This document shows positions 35,551-46,049 of a stretch of 64,000 bases of DNA, in pieces. The stretch's first letter is position 1. The number at the start of each line of letters is the position of its first letter. The position numbers and the translations under genes were made by a program. The DNA is taken from assembly GCA_004794655.1 (NCBI GenBank), contig SMMW01000178.1, forward strand, positions 62,001-126,000, given 5' to 3'. The notes beneath the pieces are model-generated. The model was not told where the DNA came from. It searched no databases and was given only the letters and a program-made list of their open reading frames with translations. This DNA comes from Marisa cornuarietis (taxonomy: Eukaryota > Mollusca > Gastropoda > Architaenioglossa > Ampullariidae).

Positions 35551-35810
35551 CTGTTTAACTGTACATCTGTTTAACTGTACACCTTTTAACTGTACATCTG
35601 TTTAACTGTACATCTGTTTAACCTGAACACCAAGATTTTATTCAAAATATGGAATCGTAAGCATCATAACCATACCTGCATAAGAGAAGGCTGACAGGAC
35701 CCGGCTCCACACACTATGTCATGGCTGTTGTCGTGGTTACCATCTGTTCTCTCGTCGTCAATGTTATTGGCTTGGAAGACTTGAAGCTCTTCCTTTTCCA
35801 TTTGAGCCAT
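20984..35810 (-). CDS. OATP gene B: organic anion transporter polypeptide, 706 aa, 10 coding exons
   Basis: Model: complement of 35676-35810, 29967-30582, 28175-28261, 27424-27624, 23966-24130, 23503-23695, 22972-23104, 22489-22667, 22121-22185 and 20984-21330, total 2121 bases. Intron phases match gene A at every junction, and exons 1 and 3-9 have equal lengths in both. Evidence for an OATP: full superfamily signature DPRWIGAWWLGFL in exon 4, TTLERQFGLSSSISG, YIDDNV, a Kazal domain and about 12 TM segments. It is a tandem paralogue of gene A; both presumably move organic anions across the plasma membrane, possibly with different substrates. Intron 1 carries an RTE-like LINE, and another LINE fragment lies in intron 4. 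Confidence 0.93.
21922..22015. repeat. (TAC)n/(TAA)n with GCGCATA-type repeat end
   Basis: A trinucleotide run followed by TTTGTATAGCGCATATTCAC..CTTAGCGCTTAAAACAAGG. Together with 40980-41068 and 57330-57416 it looks like the tailed end of one dispersed short element, with a GCGCTATA motif and (ATT)n tail, here in reverse orientation. Confidence 0.6.
22121..22185 (-). CDS. OATP gene B exon 9 (TM11)
   Basis: 65 bases. Encodes RSVSESDKPLSIGLIAFVYT. Same length and phase as in gene A. Confidence 0.9.
22489..22667 (-). CDS. OATP gene B exon 8 (end of cysteine loop, TM10)
   Basis: 179 bases. Encodes NCSCI, AVPGLCTQTCNTLYPYIALS and TM10 (LVALGLMPSFVVLI). Confidence 0.92.
22668..22971. other. intron 7 of OATP gene B
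   Basis: AT-rich; nothing recognised except the roughly 30 bases beside exon 7 shared with gene A. Confidence 0.6.
22972..23104 (-). CDS. OATP gene B exon 7 (Kazal domain)
   Basis: 133 bases, identical to 9293-9425 of gene A, encoding the Kazal cysteine domain with CGADGVTYFSPCHAGC. Confidence 0.95.
23105..23502. other. intron 6 of OATP gene B
   Basis: AT-rich; nothing recognised. Confidence 0.6.
23503..23695 (-). CDS. OATP gene B exon 6 (TM8-TM9)
   Basis: 193 bases. Encodes GGYVTYRFKFPPMKCLKIMM and GCDQPNIDMG. The acceptor CTCTCTAG has a good pyrimidine tract. Confidence 0.93.
23889..23959. repeat. (GAT)n abutting the donor of exon 5
   Basis: About 24 GAT units. On the coding strand the intron begins GTAATACATCATCATC, so the repeat starts seven bases inside the donor. 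Confidence 0.95.
23966..24130 (-). CDS. OATP gene B exon 5 (TM7)
   Basis: 165 bases. Encodes MRLVLTPVYVLVMLGNCCLI in a close variant, then FLPKYIETQFSVRAWQANII. Confidence 0.92.
24425..24985. repeat. ~48 bp minisatellite
   Basis: About twelve copies of AACATGACCTGCTACCCAGT plus ACCCGACTCACAGTATACAT and TAGTATCA, in intron 4 of OATP gene B. The open frames read through it are artefacts. Confidence 0.93.
25035..25235. repeat. ~60 bp triplicate
   Basis: Three imperfect copies of AATAAAGGTACAAATAACAA plus GTGATAAACTCAGTATACAC and ACAGATACAACCCTGTATGT. Confidence 0.85.
25468..25760. repeat. GT-rich tracts with a repeated CCTTGTCTGTGTG motif
   Basis: Four GT tracts, each following TTTCCTCTACCTTGTCTGTG or a close variant and preceding TTACAGAT. 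This is a roughly 75-100 base tandem unit that has decayed. Confidence 0.75.
26116..26192. repeat. (GT)n microsatellite
   Basis: Long uninterrupted GT run directly upstream of a LINE fragment. Confidence 0.95.
26225..27245 (+). mobile_element. 5'-truncated LINE fragment (reverse transcriptase)
   Basis: Encodes the later part of a non-LTR reverse transcriptase: VGVRQGCPLSPVLFNIF (motif B), CNLRFADDIDL (catalytic box) after a frameshift near 26415, and FKYLGATLSMDGSS. Next come ILLYGCDTWTLL, the 3' motif KCLRRLLRISYKEHKTNDFV, and KRRK-less remnants of the C-terminus. Stops and frameshifts make it inactive. It lies in intron 4 of OATP gene B, antisense to that gene. Confidence 0.88.
27424..27624 (-). 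CDS. OATP gene B exon 4 (OATP signature, TM6)
   Basis: 201 bases. Encodes SPRDPRWIGAWWLGFLVFG, an exact fit to the OATP superfamily signature, TM6 (VFAVPLVFL) and a basic loop (LKKKQKSGSKGRQ). A (TA)n/(TG) tract precedes the acceptor TGTCCAG. Confidence 0.94.
27685..28082. repeat. (CA)n and (GT)n tracts
   Basis: CA-rich blocks at 27685-27775 and 27871-27921, then a pure GT run at 28022-28082, in intron 3 of OATP gene B. Confidence 0.93.
28175..28261 (-). CDS. OATP gene B exon 3 (TM5)
   Basis: 87 bases. Encodes GIIAGVGFLGPVAAYIMGGV, TM5; acceptor CTGGTGCAG, donor CAAG|GTGAG. Confidence 0.92.
28262..29966. other. intron 2 of OATP gene B
   Basis: Contains a relic of a dispersed repeat-borne gene (28950-29520, listed separately) and a segment at about 29700-29835 related to 39960-40110. 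Confidence 0.6.
28950..29520 (-). pseudogene. relic of a dispersed conserved ORF (HGERFHQDI family)
   Basis: Minus-strand pieces in shifting frames read LLAPLHIRLGLMKNFAKAMD, CGMVSVEHGERFHQDIATIE and VADYCWTLPRD. From memory of the family, this order is typical of an uncharacterised, high-copy animal repeat protein; I cannot assign its transposon class. Stops and frameshifts mark it as dead. A second relic with the same HGERFHQDI motif is at 60000-60720. Confidence 0.6.
29967..30582 (-). CDS. OATP gene B exon 2 (TM1-TM4)
   Basis: 616 bases. Encodes TM1, TTLERQFGLSSSISGMLMSC, TM2-TM3, a loop with sequons (NSSW, NVSG), TM4 and VSLYIDDNVP. It is 15 bases shorter than in gene A; the difference lies in the first large extracellular loop. 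Confidence 0.95.
30583..32263. other. intron 1 of OATP gene B, part 1
   Basis: AT-rich; (AAT)n at 31559-31629; short tandem CTGTTTAACTGTACAT units at about 32215-32263 where the LINE inserted. No coding exon seen. Confidence 0.6.
31559..31629. repeat. (AAT)n microsatellite
   Basis: About 23 ATA units. Confidence 0.95.
32264..35550 (+). mobile_element. near full-length RTE-like non-LTR retrotransposon
   Basis: One frame from ATG 32575 to 35523 (983 codons including the final stop) is open except for two internal TAA codons at 33586 and 33814. N-terminal part: apurinic-type endonuclease (GFWNVRTMYETGKL, VSESRWTGSGRI, IGDMNAKVGND, GSDHHLVVA). C-terminal part: reverse transcriptase (QAGFRRGRGCTDQIF, FVDFQKAFDSIHRESLW, VRQGCVMSSLLFNLVIDWVM, LDFADDLALL) and a tail with RWRWIGHVIRG and KRKRGRPKNTWRRTVEAE. 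The 5' leader starts CCCCCCGGAGGATCATTACC. The end is a (TAAG)n tail whose first TAA is the stop codon, so there is no other 3' UTR. It sits inside a CTGTTTAACTGTACAT minisatellite. It is antisense to OATP gene B. The clade name is my judgement. Confidence 0.9.
35551..35622. repeat. CTGTTTAACTGTACAT tandem repeat (right flank of the LINE)
   Basis: About five 16-base units, the continuation of 32215-32263, so the LINE split one small tandem array. The first 12 bases, CTGTTTAACTGT, also precede the insertion and can serve as the target-site duplication. Confidence 0.85.
35676..35810 (-). CDS. OATP gene B exon 1 (start codon, cytosolic N-terminus)
   Basis: Start chosen at 35810 because the context CAGACTAACATGGC and the 45-residue length equal gene A; the peptide ends CGAGSCQPSLMQ. 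The frame stays open upstream to another ATG at 35876, so a 22-residue longer N-terminus is possible. Confidence 0.85.
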
Positions 35811-36477
35811 GTTAGTCTGATACATATGCCCAAGACTTTTCAATTTAAATGCCATTTCAGAACAAAGTTTCCCCAACTACCATTGGTTTAAAAACCTTCA
35901 CTGCTGGGGAATAGTCACCTGCCTCTGTAGTTAAAGGACTGGTGAATGTAGAGAGGAAAGGAAGAGGAAATGTGCACTTTAACCCCAGAATAAGGAAGTA
36001 GCTGTCTCACACAGCTGGCTTTCCTTCTAATGTCCGCAAGGTCACGTGATTCACTTATTTCTTTATGTCACGTGAGGCATGGAGCTGTAAGTTCAAGTCT
36101 TTGTGTCATTGAAACTTTACTTGACTTCTTCTAGGTACTCTTCTAGTGACGAGCATTCAATGTACACGATACTGAGACGATACAAACCTTCTGTTAAATA
36201 TATCAACAAGATAACAAAGAGTAAAACAAGGAAAGTTATTCTTACACAGCTTGATGTCTTCAACGTCGACAACAGTTGCTCTCGTGGTCCAGTACAATGT
36301 CTTCTCTCTCTCGACCTTAACTAGTTAGTTGTTATATTCACGAACAATAATGACAAACACCGAGAAGGTAAAGCTACAAACAGTGTACAGTTTCTGAGCT
36401 CTCACCCCCTCCCACGGTAAAATAGTGACAAGCTGTACAACGCCCAACGCCAGGTGCCAGGCAAGGGACGACTGACT

Positions 36478-36509
<32 letters not shown>

Positions 36510-38580
36510 GACAAGCTGATTGACTGATGGCCTCAGTATATGTAAGGGTTGGATGCCTGGTGTTGACAGTCAGTGGACTTGCTGTGTGCAAGTCCTTACA
36601 ATGCAAGGGAGACAATGCGTGTGTGTTCAAGCCTGTACCTCTCCACCCGACAATATATGAGAGATTTCACAGGGATTAAAGCACAACAGATGTGTAATTC
36701 TCTCAATATCTAATAAACGCAACGCAAAACACACTTGGGTCAGCTGTCAAGAGCCCAGGCTCTTCTCACAGTACATTACAGATGATGGTGGTCTCACTAT
36801 ATTTGTTCTGCCAAAAGATAGTATAAATAATAATAATAACATATAAACAAAGCAAAGGCTAGTCTTCGAGCGTTGTTAGCACAACTATCATGCAAGGTTT
36901 GGCAATTCTGATATGTGCGACAAAGAGGAACATTTACTGTGTGATGGGAGTAAGAGGGACATTTCCTGTCTATCTGGTCCTAGAGGGACATTTACTGTCT
37001 CTGTGGTGTAGGTTAGAGCTACATTCGCTGTCTGTGTTGTCTTAATAGGGATCTTATTCTCTGTGTAGTCTTACAGGGACCTTAACGCTGTGTGGTCTTG
37101 GTTAGAGGGACATTTACTGTCTGTGTTTTCTTAGAAGGACCACTACTCTCTGTATGGGTTTAGAAAGACCTTCACTACTGCTCACGTAGTGCTCTGATGC
37201 AGGGAAACTGAATGTCTCCTGTCTGCAGTTTTGCTTTGGGTCATACTCTAGGCTTTGTAAACTGGATTTTGCAGATGAACGTAGCCACGTAGGACTAGTT
37301 TATGTCCTGGGGTACATGTTTAATTTCTTGATACGCCATCTGTTTTATTTTCGATTACGGTTCCAGCATAACTTCGTCCAGAAATCAGAATAATTTCTTT
37401 TTCTGGTTGTGTGCAACTGCCCGCACGTTGGGGTCGATATTAATGAATTGTAGATATTTAGACCAGACTTGACAGTATATTAGTAAATTAAATATATTTC
37501 GCCAAAAAGTAATTCATGTTTATATCATGGATTATTACTCATTTTTACAGAGATGGGGGGTGGCACGTGACATGACCTGAACGTGGGGCGAGAGATAGTA
37601 CATACATCAGAGTGTAATGAGTTGTAGTAGGTCTTGTATTATTTCTGTGTACAAGTGGAGGCTGTGTATATGTAATGAGCTGTAGTCAGCAATATTGTGA
37701 GTGTGTGAATAGACTCATGTGTCTCTCAATGAAAATAGACATCATAGATGAGGAATTAAACATGTCTGCGTGAAGCTGCAAACGGTCGGTCGGAAATCTG
37801 TGATCAACGAAAGAATAACTTTGTGTTTCTACCATCTGGTGGACGTGTTGTGTTACCGACACCATCCTGCAGCTTCATAAACAGTGGATTGTCTTCCGAC
37901 TTCCTCCATTCTGACCTTCGTCTTGCATCAACTGTCTGTGGTCCCCACCTCTGTCACTTCAGCTGGAGGTGAAAGTTCTCTTGCACAAATGTATCTGTGT
38001 TGTGTCTCTGTTGCTCACCTTAAGTACAACTGAAGATCAACAACCTCCACTTTCCTTCACATACATCTCCGGAGGATCGTCAGAGTGTTACGTGTCTGTA
38101 ATTCGTCGTACGTGTGGTGGGGTAAGTGTGCGTGGGATCTATTACAATTTACTGACATGAATACTGACAAGCCAAAGTTCTTTGTCTCCTTTGTAAATCC
38201 CCAGTAAGTCTGTGATCAAAGTTCACTCACAGCAAGTCTGCTTTTGAAGACCCCGCCATCAATTCCGACATCCACCAAACAAACTTGATGAACACAAGTC
38301 ATTTTACAGTTGCTGCCCCATTTGAAATCGGTTAGATCCACGCACCAGTGCGTGCGTACGTGCATGTGGAACTTTGGTATTACATGCATGCTAAAAAATA
38401 ATATTAGATGAACAAGATATAAAAATAATATATGGACAGACAGAAATGTACACTTCTTAAAAATCGTACAATCATTTTAATACATTATATTAATATTCTC
38501 TAATTAGTAAAAGAACCCCAAACCTTACTAAATAAGGGAGTCAGAAATGAAAAACCGAGGCAGACTCACCTTAACAGGTT
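35811..38580. other. 5' flank of OATP gene B, part of the segmental duplication
   Basis: Matches the gene A flank in the same order (see 13842-15924). Holds (ACTG)n at 36470-36512. Four or more imperfect TAGAGGGACATTTACTGTCT units lie at about 36935-37150. An open stretch at 37961-38121 has an acceptor-like TTCAG and a strong donor GGG|GTAAGT; its frame has no ATG, and I do not recognise the peptide (SLLLTLSTTEDQQPPLSFT..CYVSVIRRTC). Confidence 0.5.
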
Positions 38581-38843
38581 TCACATAAATAATGTAGACT
38601 ATTTATCAGTCGAGACAGGACCTAACACAAAACACTGGCGACAACGATCAGACTCCTTCCCCGTTTCACTCAAGGACACCCAGAAAAAGTATTCCTTTCT
38701 CTCAGTCTTAGTCTTCGCCATTTATTAAAGTCCAGCCACTCATTGCCGCTGCTACGTTAGAGAAACAGTGACGTATGAGAGACTCACACCCACCATCGCC
38801 CTCGCAAAACACTCGTCATCTGCCCACGCTTTCCATTCTTCTA

Positions 38844-38846
<3 letters not shown>

Positions 38847-38923
<77 letters not shown>
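38847..38923. repeat. (GT)n microsatellite
   Basis: Long pure GT run at the right end of the second duplication unit, at the same place as the (TA)n at 18440 in the first. Confidence 0.95.
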
Positions 38924-38925
<2 letters not shown>

Positions 38926-39099
38926 CAGTTTTGAAATAAACTCAAATTAGTTAACAAGTGAGAAAACAGATGTTGACACTAACTTTTCTTAACTTGTTAC
39001 ATGACCCAAGGGGTGCAGTGTGAAGTAATCTTAATAAACATCAGACATTGTTGATATTTGTTACACTTTGTAAACACTCTTCTTTCTCCTTGACTACAA

Positions 39100-39518
39100 C
39101 TACATTAGTTTATTAGGGTCAGTGGAGACAATCACAAGTTGTGATGTACAGCGAGACATGAGGTCAAGTCGGGGAGAGGTGGGTAGGGGGACCATAGATC
39201 TGTATCGCTGATGTACACGAGATCTAAACCAGTCATCGCGAGTGTCGTCCAGACTGACGACGACTTTTCTCTCCAGACCAAGAACAAAACGTCCACGCGC
39301 CACCCACACCACGTCACTGCGGGCCGTGGCCACGTCCTCGATGTCACCATCCTCCATCACCCGCACTGGGATACCCGCTTCTTGCAGTCCCTTCATTATA
39401 CCCGAGTCGTTACTAACGTAATCCGAGTCCAACACCAGCACGTCTCTCCACTGTAGACAGGGTGGTGTTGAGCCGCCGCTGGTGGAGGTGACTGTTGTAG
39501 ATGTTGTTGTGCCACTCT
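39100..39518 (-). CDS. nuclease-helicase gene exon 8 (helicase motifs V-VI, stop)
   Basis: Acceptor GTTGACAG, phase matching exon 7. Starts with a serine/threonine linker (residues 702-718), then LQWRDVLVLDSDYV, GLQEAGIPVRVMEDGDIEDV, VVWVARGRFVLGLERKVVV and SRCTSQLVIVSTDPNKLM. An AATAAA sequence lies inside the last codons (CCTAATAAACTAATGTAG). Diverged or deleted duplicates of this exon lie at 46.4-46.7 kb and 49.6 kb. Confidence 0.85.
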
Positions 39519-42500
39519 CTGTCAACATTCACAGTTTGTTTATTGTGTAAGTCACGTGTCACAGATACAGCGTACAGACTGACAGACACGTGGATATAAG
39601 CAATGTCATCATTGTAATGTTTTGCGGCTTAAACTCAATTATTATTATATTATTATTATTCATTTTATTAATTGTCCAAAAGCTTAGGGGGAACGGCGGC
39701 ACGTTCTTGAGTAGCCAGGTGACCGTGTGACGCAGACCTGCGTATGACGTCACACCATGAGGCAATATAGAACGTGACACTCCTTAGTTACAAAAACCCA
39801 GGTGTAACCTGTCTGAGAGCTGTCCAACTACCTTGGAGATACCTGACCAGCATAACGACAAAGTGACAGGTGACATTTGCGTGGACAAGGGGACCCTAAC
39901 CTTCTGTGTTAGTCAGTTATATTAGTTCTTGACTGTTCTCTATTAATTTTTATCATCCCATTTCTGCTTTTATTTTGGAACATTAAATGTTGGAATCGTT
40001 GGCCGGCCCTTTTTGTCTGAAAAAAGAAGAGGGCCGCGAGCTTAGCTACATGGAGATGTACACTCACGCTCGCATCCATTTATAAGTGCACTCTTCACAC
40101 AAAACGCTAAAATCACCACGTGATGTAACCTGACAGACACACGTCACTGGCACACTGTCTTCTTCACAAGACTCTTTCGACTGCTGGCCTCATGTTATTT
40201 CCTACCTGCCGACTTAGTATCAATGTGTACACTGACCGGCTAGATACCGGGTGGGGGGGGGCACAACGTACTTCCCCGGTTGACTCACCTGTGGTGTCAG
40301 CACCTGTCCCTCCGGTAGCAGCCTACAAGACTCCATTTAACATTTTTTCGCGACTGCGTGCGTTTGCCGTTGCTGTGATCGACAGGGACCAACATTTTTT
40401 AACGAGGATTGAAGTATGCGCTACAATTATCTGGTCTCATGTCAAGTCAAGGAATATCAACAGTTTCTGATATTGTTTGGTTTTACTGCTGATTATTGTT
40501 ACATTCATTCAGTTTAAATGTTTTGCACTCTGTTAGACAAAGAATAAAGATATATCACAGATATATTCCCTGGCTGTTTCACCTAGACACCTGAACTAGT
40601 CTTCTCGGCTGTCTCCTCGGGAATAAATCGACTTCTTTCATCCCTTAAAGTCGTGCGGAAATGCTTCTGTCCGCACGGATTTCACGCTCTGTTCGGTCAC
40701 TCTTACACCCGTCATACACATCAGTACACACTCACACACAGACATGCAGGCCGACAAAGCTCATGACCACGGACGTGTACAGGTGGACAGACGACTGTCT
40801 GCCGTGACCAACGCTTAGCCTCATGCAAAGTACTGCACTCTTAGTCTCGGCGAGCTTCAACAATGAATGTGACTAAACCGGAAGTATTTTTACACGAAAG
40901 CCTCGTTCTAACCGTTAACTGAAAAAAAATCGTCTGCATCAGTCCATATCTGCTTATCACTTGCTGTAGGCGCCTACTTAATAATAATAATAATAATAAT
41001 AATAATGTGAGCTTTTATAGCGCAGTTCCCCAGCAAAAACCAGGCTCACCGCGCTTTACAAAGAAAAATCTGTCAACAAGAAAAGAGAGAAAAGTGCCCT
41101 TGAAGCAACCAGCAAAAAATTAAAATTCATAAGGGTAATTTCAACACACACGTGGACAAATAGACACACGGACACGTCAACAAGAATAGAAACATACATA
41201 GGTTTCTCTACATCGTTTCACATGTACAGATAACTTTTCTCACACATGCACATGCTTGTTGTTGAACATGTTAGTATTACCAGAGGAAAAAATAACCTTT
41301 AAATTGATACCAAAAACATGGGGACTAAAGCATAGTGCTCTAAAATCAACTGTGAAAAAATAGATAGCGATTTTTATGGACACGAAATACACACTGATTA
41401 ATATTGGCACCAGAAGATGTCAAATTCCATAAACTACAAAACAAGCAGGTCTTTTGCTCAGAAAACAGCTCTCTAATGTGTGGAGATCTGCTGTAAAGGT
41501 AAAGCCGCATTGCGCTCCAACGTCAATCGCCGCCATGGCCGACAAGGTAACCTTGGAATCAATGCAGAGGCTTATGCAGGATGTTTCTTCCTCCATTATT
41601 CGCATCGTTCTGTGTGAGAAGGATTGTCGGTGAGCTCACACATTTATTTCATGATTTTGCAGTTCATTTAGTACGGAAAGCTCAATGACATGGATGTGCT
41701 ATTGCATGTGTTAGTTTTAGAACAGCCGAATTCTTGTAGTACGATCATCAGGTTAGTTTTAAAATCACCAGAAAAGCCAGATTCTGTTCGAGAATTTCTG
41801 GATTAAGCCACAGGAGGCAATCAACAGCATGTTGGGGTAGTCATAGTCTGTTCACTGGCGCCAGTCATAACGATTGTGGAGAGAGTTGTGGATGCCAGTG
41901 AGACACGCCCCTGTGTATGTTACCTCCGCTATGCAAGTATTTCAGAGCATGTAGTATAATCCACAGGATCTGTGTGACCGCTAGTGCTGGCAGTCCTGTT
42001 ATGAAAAAGGCAGGCAGCAGGTCACGGCGAGAACCAGAGCCGACAGCAGGTATGACTGTCTTCAGTTCACGGCGATAGACCAAACTACAGTAATGTGAGA
42101 GAATAATCTCATGTTGTAACTGCATGTACTTCACTCATCTTACTCCACACTCACGCCAAGCTCAGGCAAACGCATAAAACTCAAGCCCCGGCTACTGGCA
42201 CTGGTGGCACTCAACAATGATAAACAACAATCTCAACCGCTAGAACATTTTTTTTCCAAGTGAATGATTGAAGTGCTCGATTCCCCCACTCTCGAAGGTA
42301 GCGCCGGAAGTTGCTATACCCCGATGCGCGAACACAACCGGTTTTCGCGCTTTCCAGCGCAGAAGGCCAAGCTGCTACTCCACTAGTCATGTACCTCCGT
42401 GCTCATGACAGGCCTCAGTGGCGAACCTTGCCATGTGCCGTGTCCATCATGTTTCCACCGCTTACCTATATCGGCGGTCAACACACCCATCGAGAGCTGA

Positions 42501-45500
42501 CACCAGTGGCAAGCCTTGTCAGGTGCAGTCTCTATCGTGGTTCCCCCGACTACATATACCGGGGGTCAGCATACAGACAAAGATGGTATAACTGAAGTGA
42601 TCGATGGTGGTCAGTGGTCAGCAATGTGACCAGAGAGGACGAAAGGGGTTACTACATTTGTGACAGACTGTGGGATTTTCACGAGACTTTGCGAATTGTT
42701 CCTGATTTTGATTTGGTTCCTTATCCTGGTTATTCGTGACCCTGGTTGTGGTCAAGTTCTTTGTTTGATCTTGGTTATCGAGAAAGATCGATCTTTCATG
42801 TGAACATTTGTCTTCTTGGAGGACATCAACGTCCTCTGGAGCGATAAAAAAGAGATTCTTTAAGACACGAACGTCTGACCGAGGTTTGGTCAACAATCGT
42901 GAAGATGAGTTTGTAGCTGAGTGACTCTCGTCTGTGTATTACTCTCGGTGTGTTATCCCCTTCTACAGTATGTCTCCGTTTGTAGTTAGTTTGTTGTTAG
43001 TGAAGCCTAGTAACTCCACAAAATCTCGCCACCTGGTCTGCCGGCCATCTTAACCCATTTACGCCGGAAATTTAAATTGTGTAATTTGTGCTTGGAATCC
43101 ATGAATGTGACATACAAATATTCAAGGAACAAGAAAATGATGAGAAACAATTATTCTGTTCTAATTAGGGAACCCGTGGAATAAATAGGTTAAATACTCG
43201 GGGTAAAGAAGACTAATTGGAGTAGGACCTGAGCATACAAGTGACTTATGTGTTTACGTATTCTGTCCATATTTCTCTCCCCTGCGTGTTACTCTGGAGA
43301 GTCTCGTGCGTGTCATTTCATTTGAATGAAATGTAATCTTTGTATCGTTCCTCTCTGCTGTCTCTTTCTCGAGATTCATTGGTGCTCGTACCCGACAGAA
43401 GCTACATGTCTGTGAGTGTGTGCGTGCGCGTGAGCTGCTTGAATATCAAACAAGCAAACAAGCAGTGATGCCAAGTGTTAAATTAGACACTAATGTTGTC
43501 TTAACATCTCTCCTACTAGTTCGGTATACTCAGCACTCTACTTCTTAGCATAGCAGCTAATTATCTTTTTAATTATCGTTCCTGTCTGTATCTTTATCTT
43601 TCCTTGTTTTAATAACCTTCTATGAAATGAGATACCCATTTCCTACAGAATCGACTGGGATAAGCTCACTAGGCCACAAGGGTATCGAACTGGGCCCCCT
43701 TCGGGTTCAGACGTTAGTGCTGCAACCACTCGGGTAGTCGCTTATTATTTCAAATTAAAAAGTTCGGTCGCGATTTAAGCTCGTTGACTCTGTTCTTTTT
43801 CTAATATTAATACAAAGCAGAGATAGCGAGTTGTGTGTGTGAATTTTTTTCTTGATAGGTTTCTAAATAAGACACGAATTATTTATTTCAGAACAATTAA
43901 AAGCAGTTGTATATGGAAGGACAAGTCAATAAACAATACAACACATTCATATCCACTCCCCCGAATACTCATGCAATCATAGTTCAGGCTGGAATATAGT
44001 CGACATTCATTCACACACAGCAGCGTTGAGCACAGCCTCAGTCTGTTGGTCCTACAGACACGTGCACACAATCGACCCTCACTCTCTTAATTAAGTAGCG
44101 GTGAGGTAGTAGCCCTCCGCACACACACGCAGACACACGCACACACATACACACACACACACACACGCAGACACACACACACACACACACACACGCAGAC
44201 AGATGTAAACAGATAAAAACGTGCAACATCCCCGCCTACGTCACAAAGCCTGACCTCTTAATTATCAGCTTTAAGTTCAGCAGCCATTGTAGTCAACCTT
44301 GTGTCTGTATCATCAGCCTTAAGTTCAGCAGCCAGTCGTGTCTGCACTGAAGTGTTGCTTGTAGTTGACAATAACAAGATATAAACATCTGATTGGACGC
44401 AAAGGGAAGCTGTGATCACGGATCGTCTTTTTTTGTGGACTTACATTTTGTGAAAACTTACTCTGCTGTCTTTCGGTCTTTGTTGTTTACTAGATTCTTA
44501 TAGACCCCGCACATCTTGCAGCCAGCGATTTTGTGAGGTGAGCCCTCTAGCACAGTCCGTCCACAAGGCTAGGCGACGGTTTGACCCCCTTGGACGCATG
44601 TATTTTACACCTTTTTCAAAAAATCATAAAAAATTAACTAAAAGAGGTAAAAGAATAATTGTGTGGCTTAGTAAATTCCTTGCCCAATCAAGGTAACAGT
44701 TTACATTATTTGCAGAAGCTCTAAATGTTTATTATATCTGATGAGGCTATAGTTCATTTATTTTCAACGTGAAAGGAACATCGATGAATATTATTGAAAT
44801 GTAGAAAACAAAAATGTGACAAGTACATGTGTTGGTTACTTAAATGTGCAATCAGTGTGCAACAAGTCTGTGGACATTCATGATTGAGTCTGCTTTCCTT
44901 CTAAACTGAATTTGTGTCATTCAGTTCCGACAGATAACTTCTCTGTCTTGTGTGAGCCACTCACACTTGTCTTGTTCTGGATTTCAATGTACTCTGGACT
45001 TCACAAAGTTCATTCACTTAAAACACAGTTGATTTATTCGTTTAGACTGAGATAAACGGACAAAGAGGTCTTGAAATCCAACACGTATGTTTATTTATAG
45101 TATTTACAGAATAACAATCACTTACAAACCCCACGATAACAGTGTAACACTAGTCTAAATCACCTAACTTACCTAACACTACTCTAAATACATTACACAG
45201 ACAGCACACGAACACCAGCAGCCTTTTCAGCAACCATACAACCTGCGATCTCAATGATTACATCAATTAACAGTTGTCAGGGGGGTAAAGGATTGGAGTG
45301 GAGTCTGTCCCACAGAACTACAAGTCTTTGTGACAAGCAGCCCTCTCTCTGTCTCTCTTTCTCTTCTGTCTCTCTTTCTCTCTGTCTCTCTGTGTGTCTC
45401 GTACACACATTGTATACAAGTGTAAGTGTGTTTGTATGAGAGCTGCCCCCAACCCCTCAGACCTACAGTCGTTACAGTGGTCTTCTCCCCCACACAGTCT

Positions 45501-46000
45501 GTCAGGTGAGGAGGTGCACTGGCACCTGGTTTCATGTTCGGAATCGTGACCAGCTTTCTACCCAAACACAAGGTGCCGCTGATTGTCGCCAAACACACAA
45601 ACACACAAACACACAGAGGTTGATACACTACAGCCAGTAGAGTCAGTCCTAGCTAACACTGTCTTGTCTCATTCCTCGATTTCTTTCAAGAACAAACAAA
45701 CAAACAAACAAACAAACGAGCCTTTGAAGTTCCCTGTGGTGTTTGCCCCGTGCTGTAGTACGATGACGACAGGTGGCACCACTGGTGTTGATGTTTACAA
45801 CCAGTTGAGCCGTTGCACCATTCCCTGTAACGTTTCGTCCTTGGTGTACTAGTGACAACAGATGGCGCCACTTGTGGTGATTTTCCCTTGGTAAAGTTTC
45901 TATCCAAGTAGTTCTAATTGACTACACGGGTATTAATACACCCAGTATACACAGACACGTGCACTGGCAGTCAAATTACATACTGACACAAACGTGCGCT

Positions 46001-46049
<49 letters not shown>

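Noticed and set aside
42618..42896. 92-residue minus-strand frame (VDVLQEDKCSHERSIF..)
   Set aside because: No splice sites, family or neighbours to support it; may be a transposon scrap.
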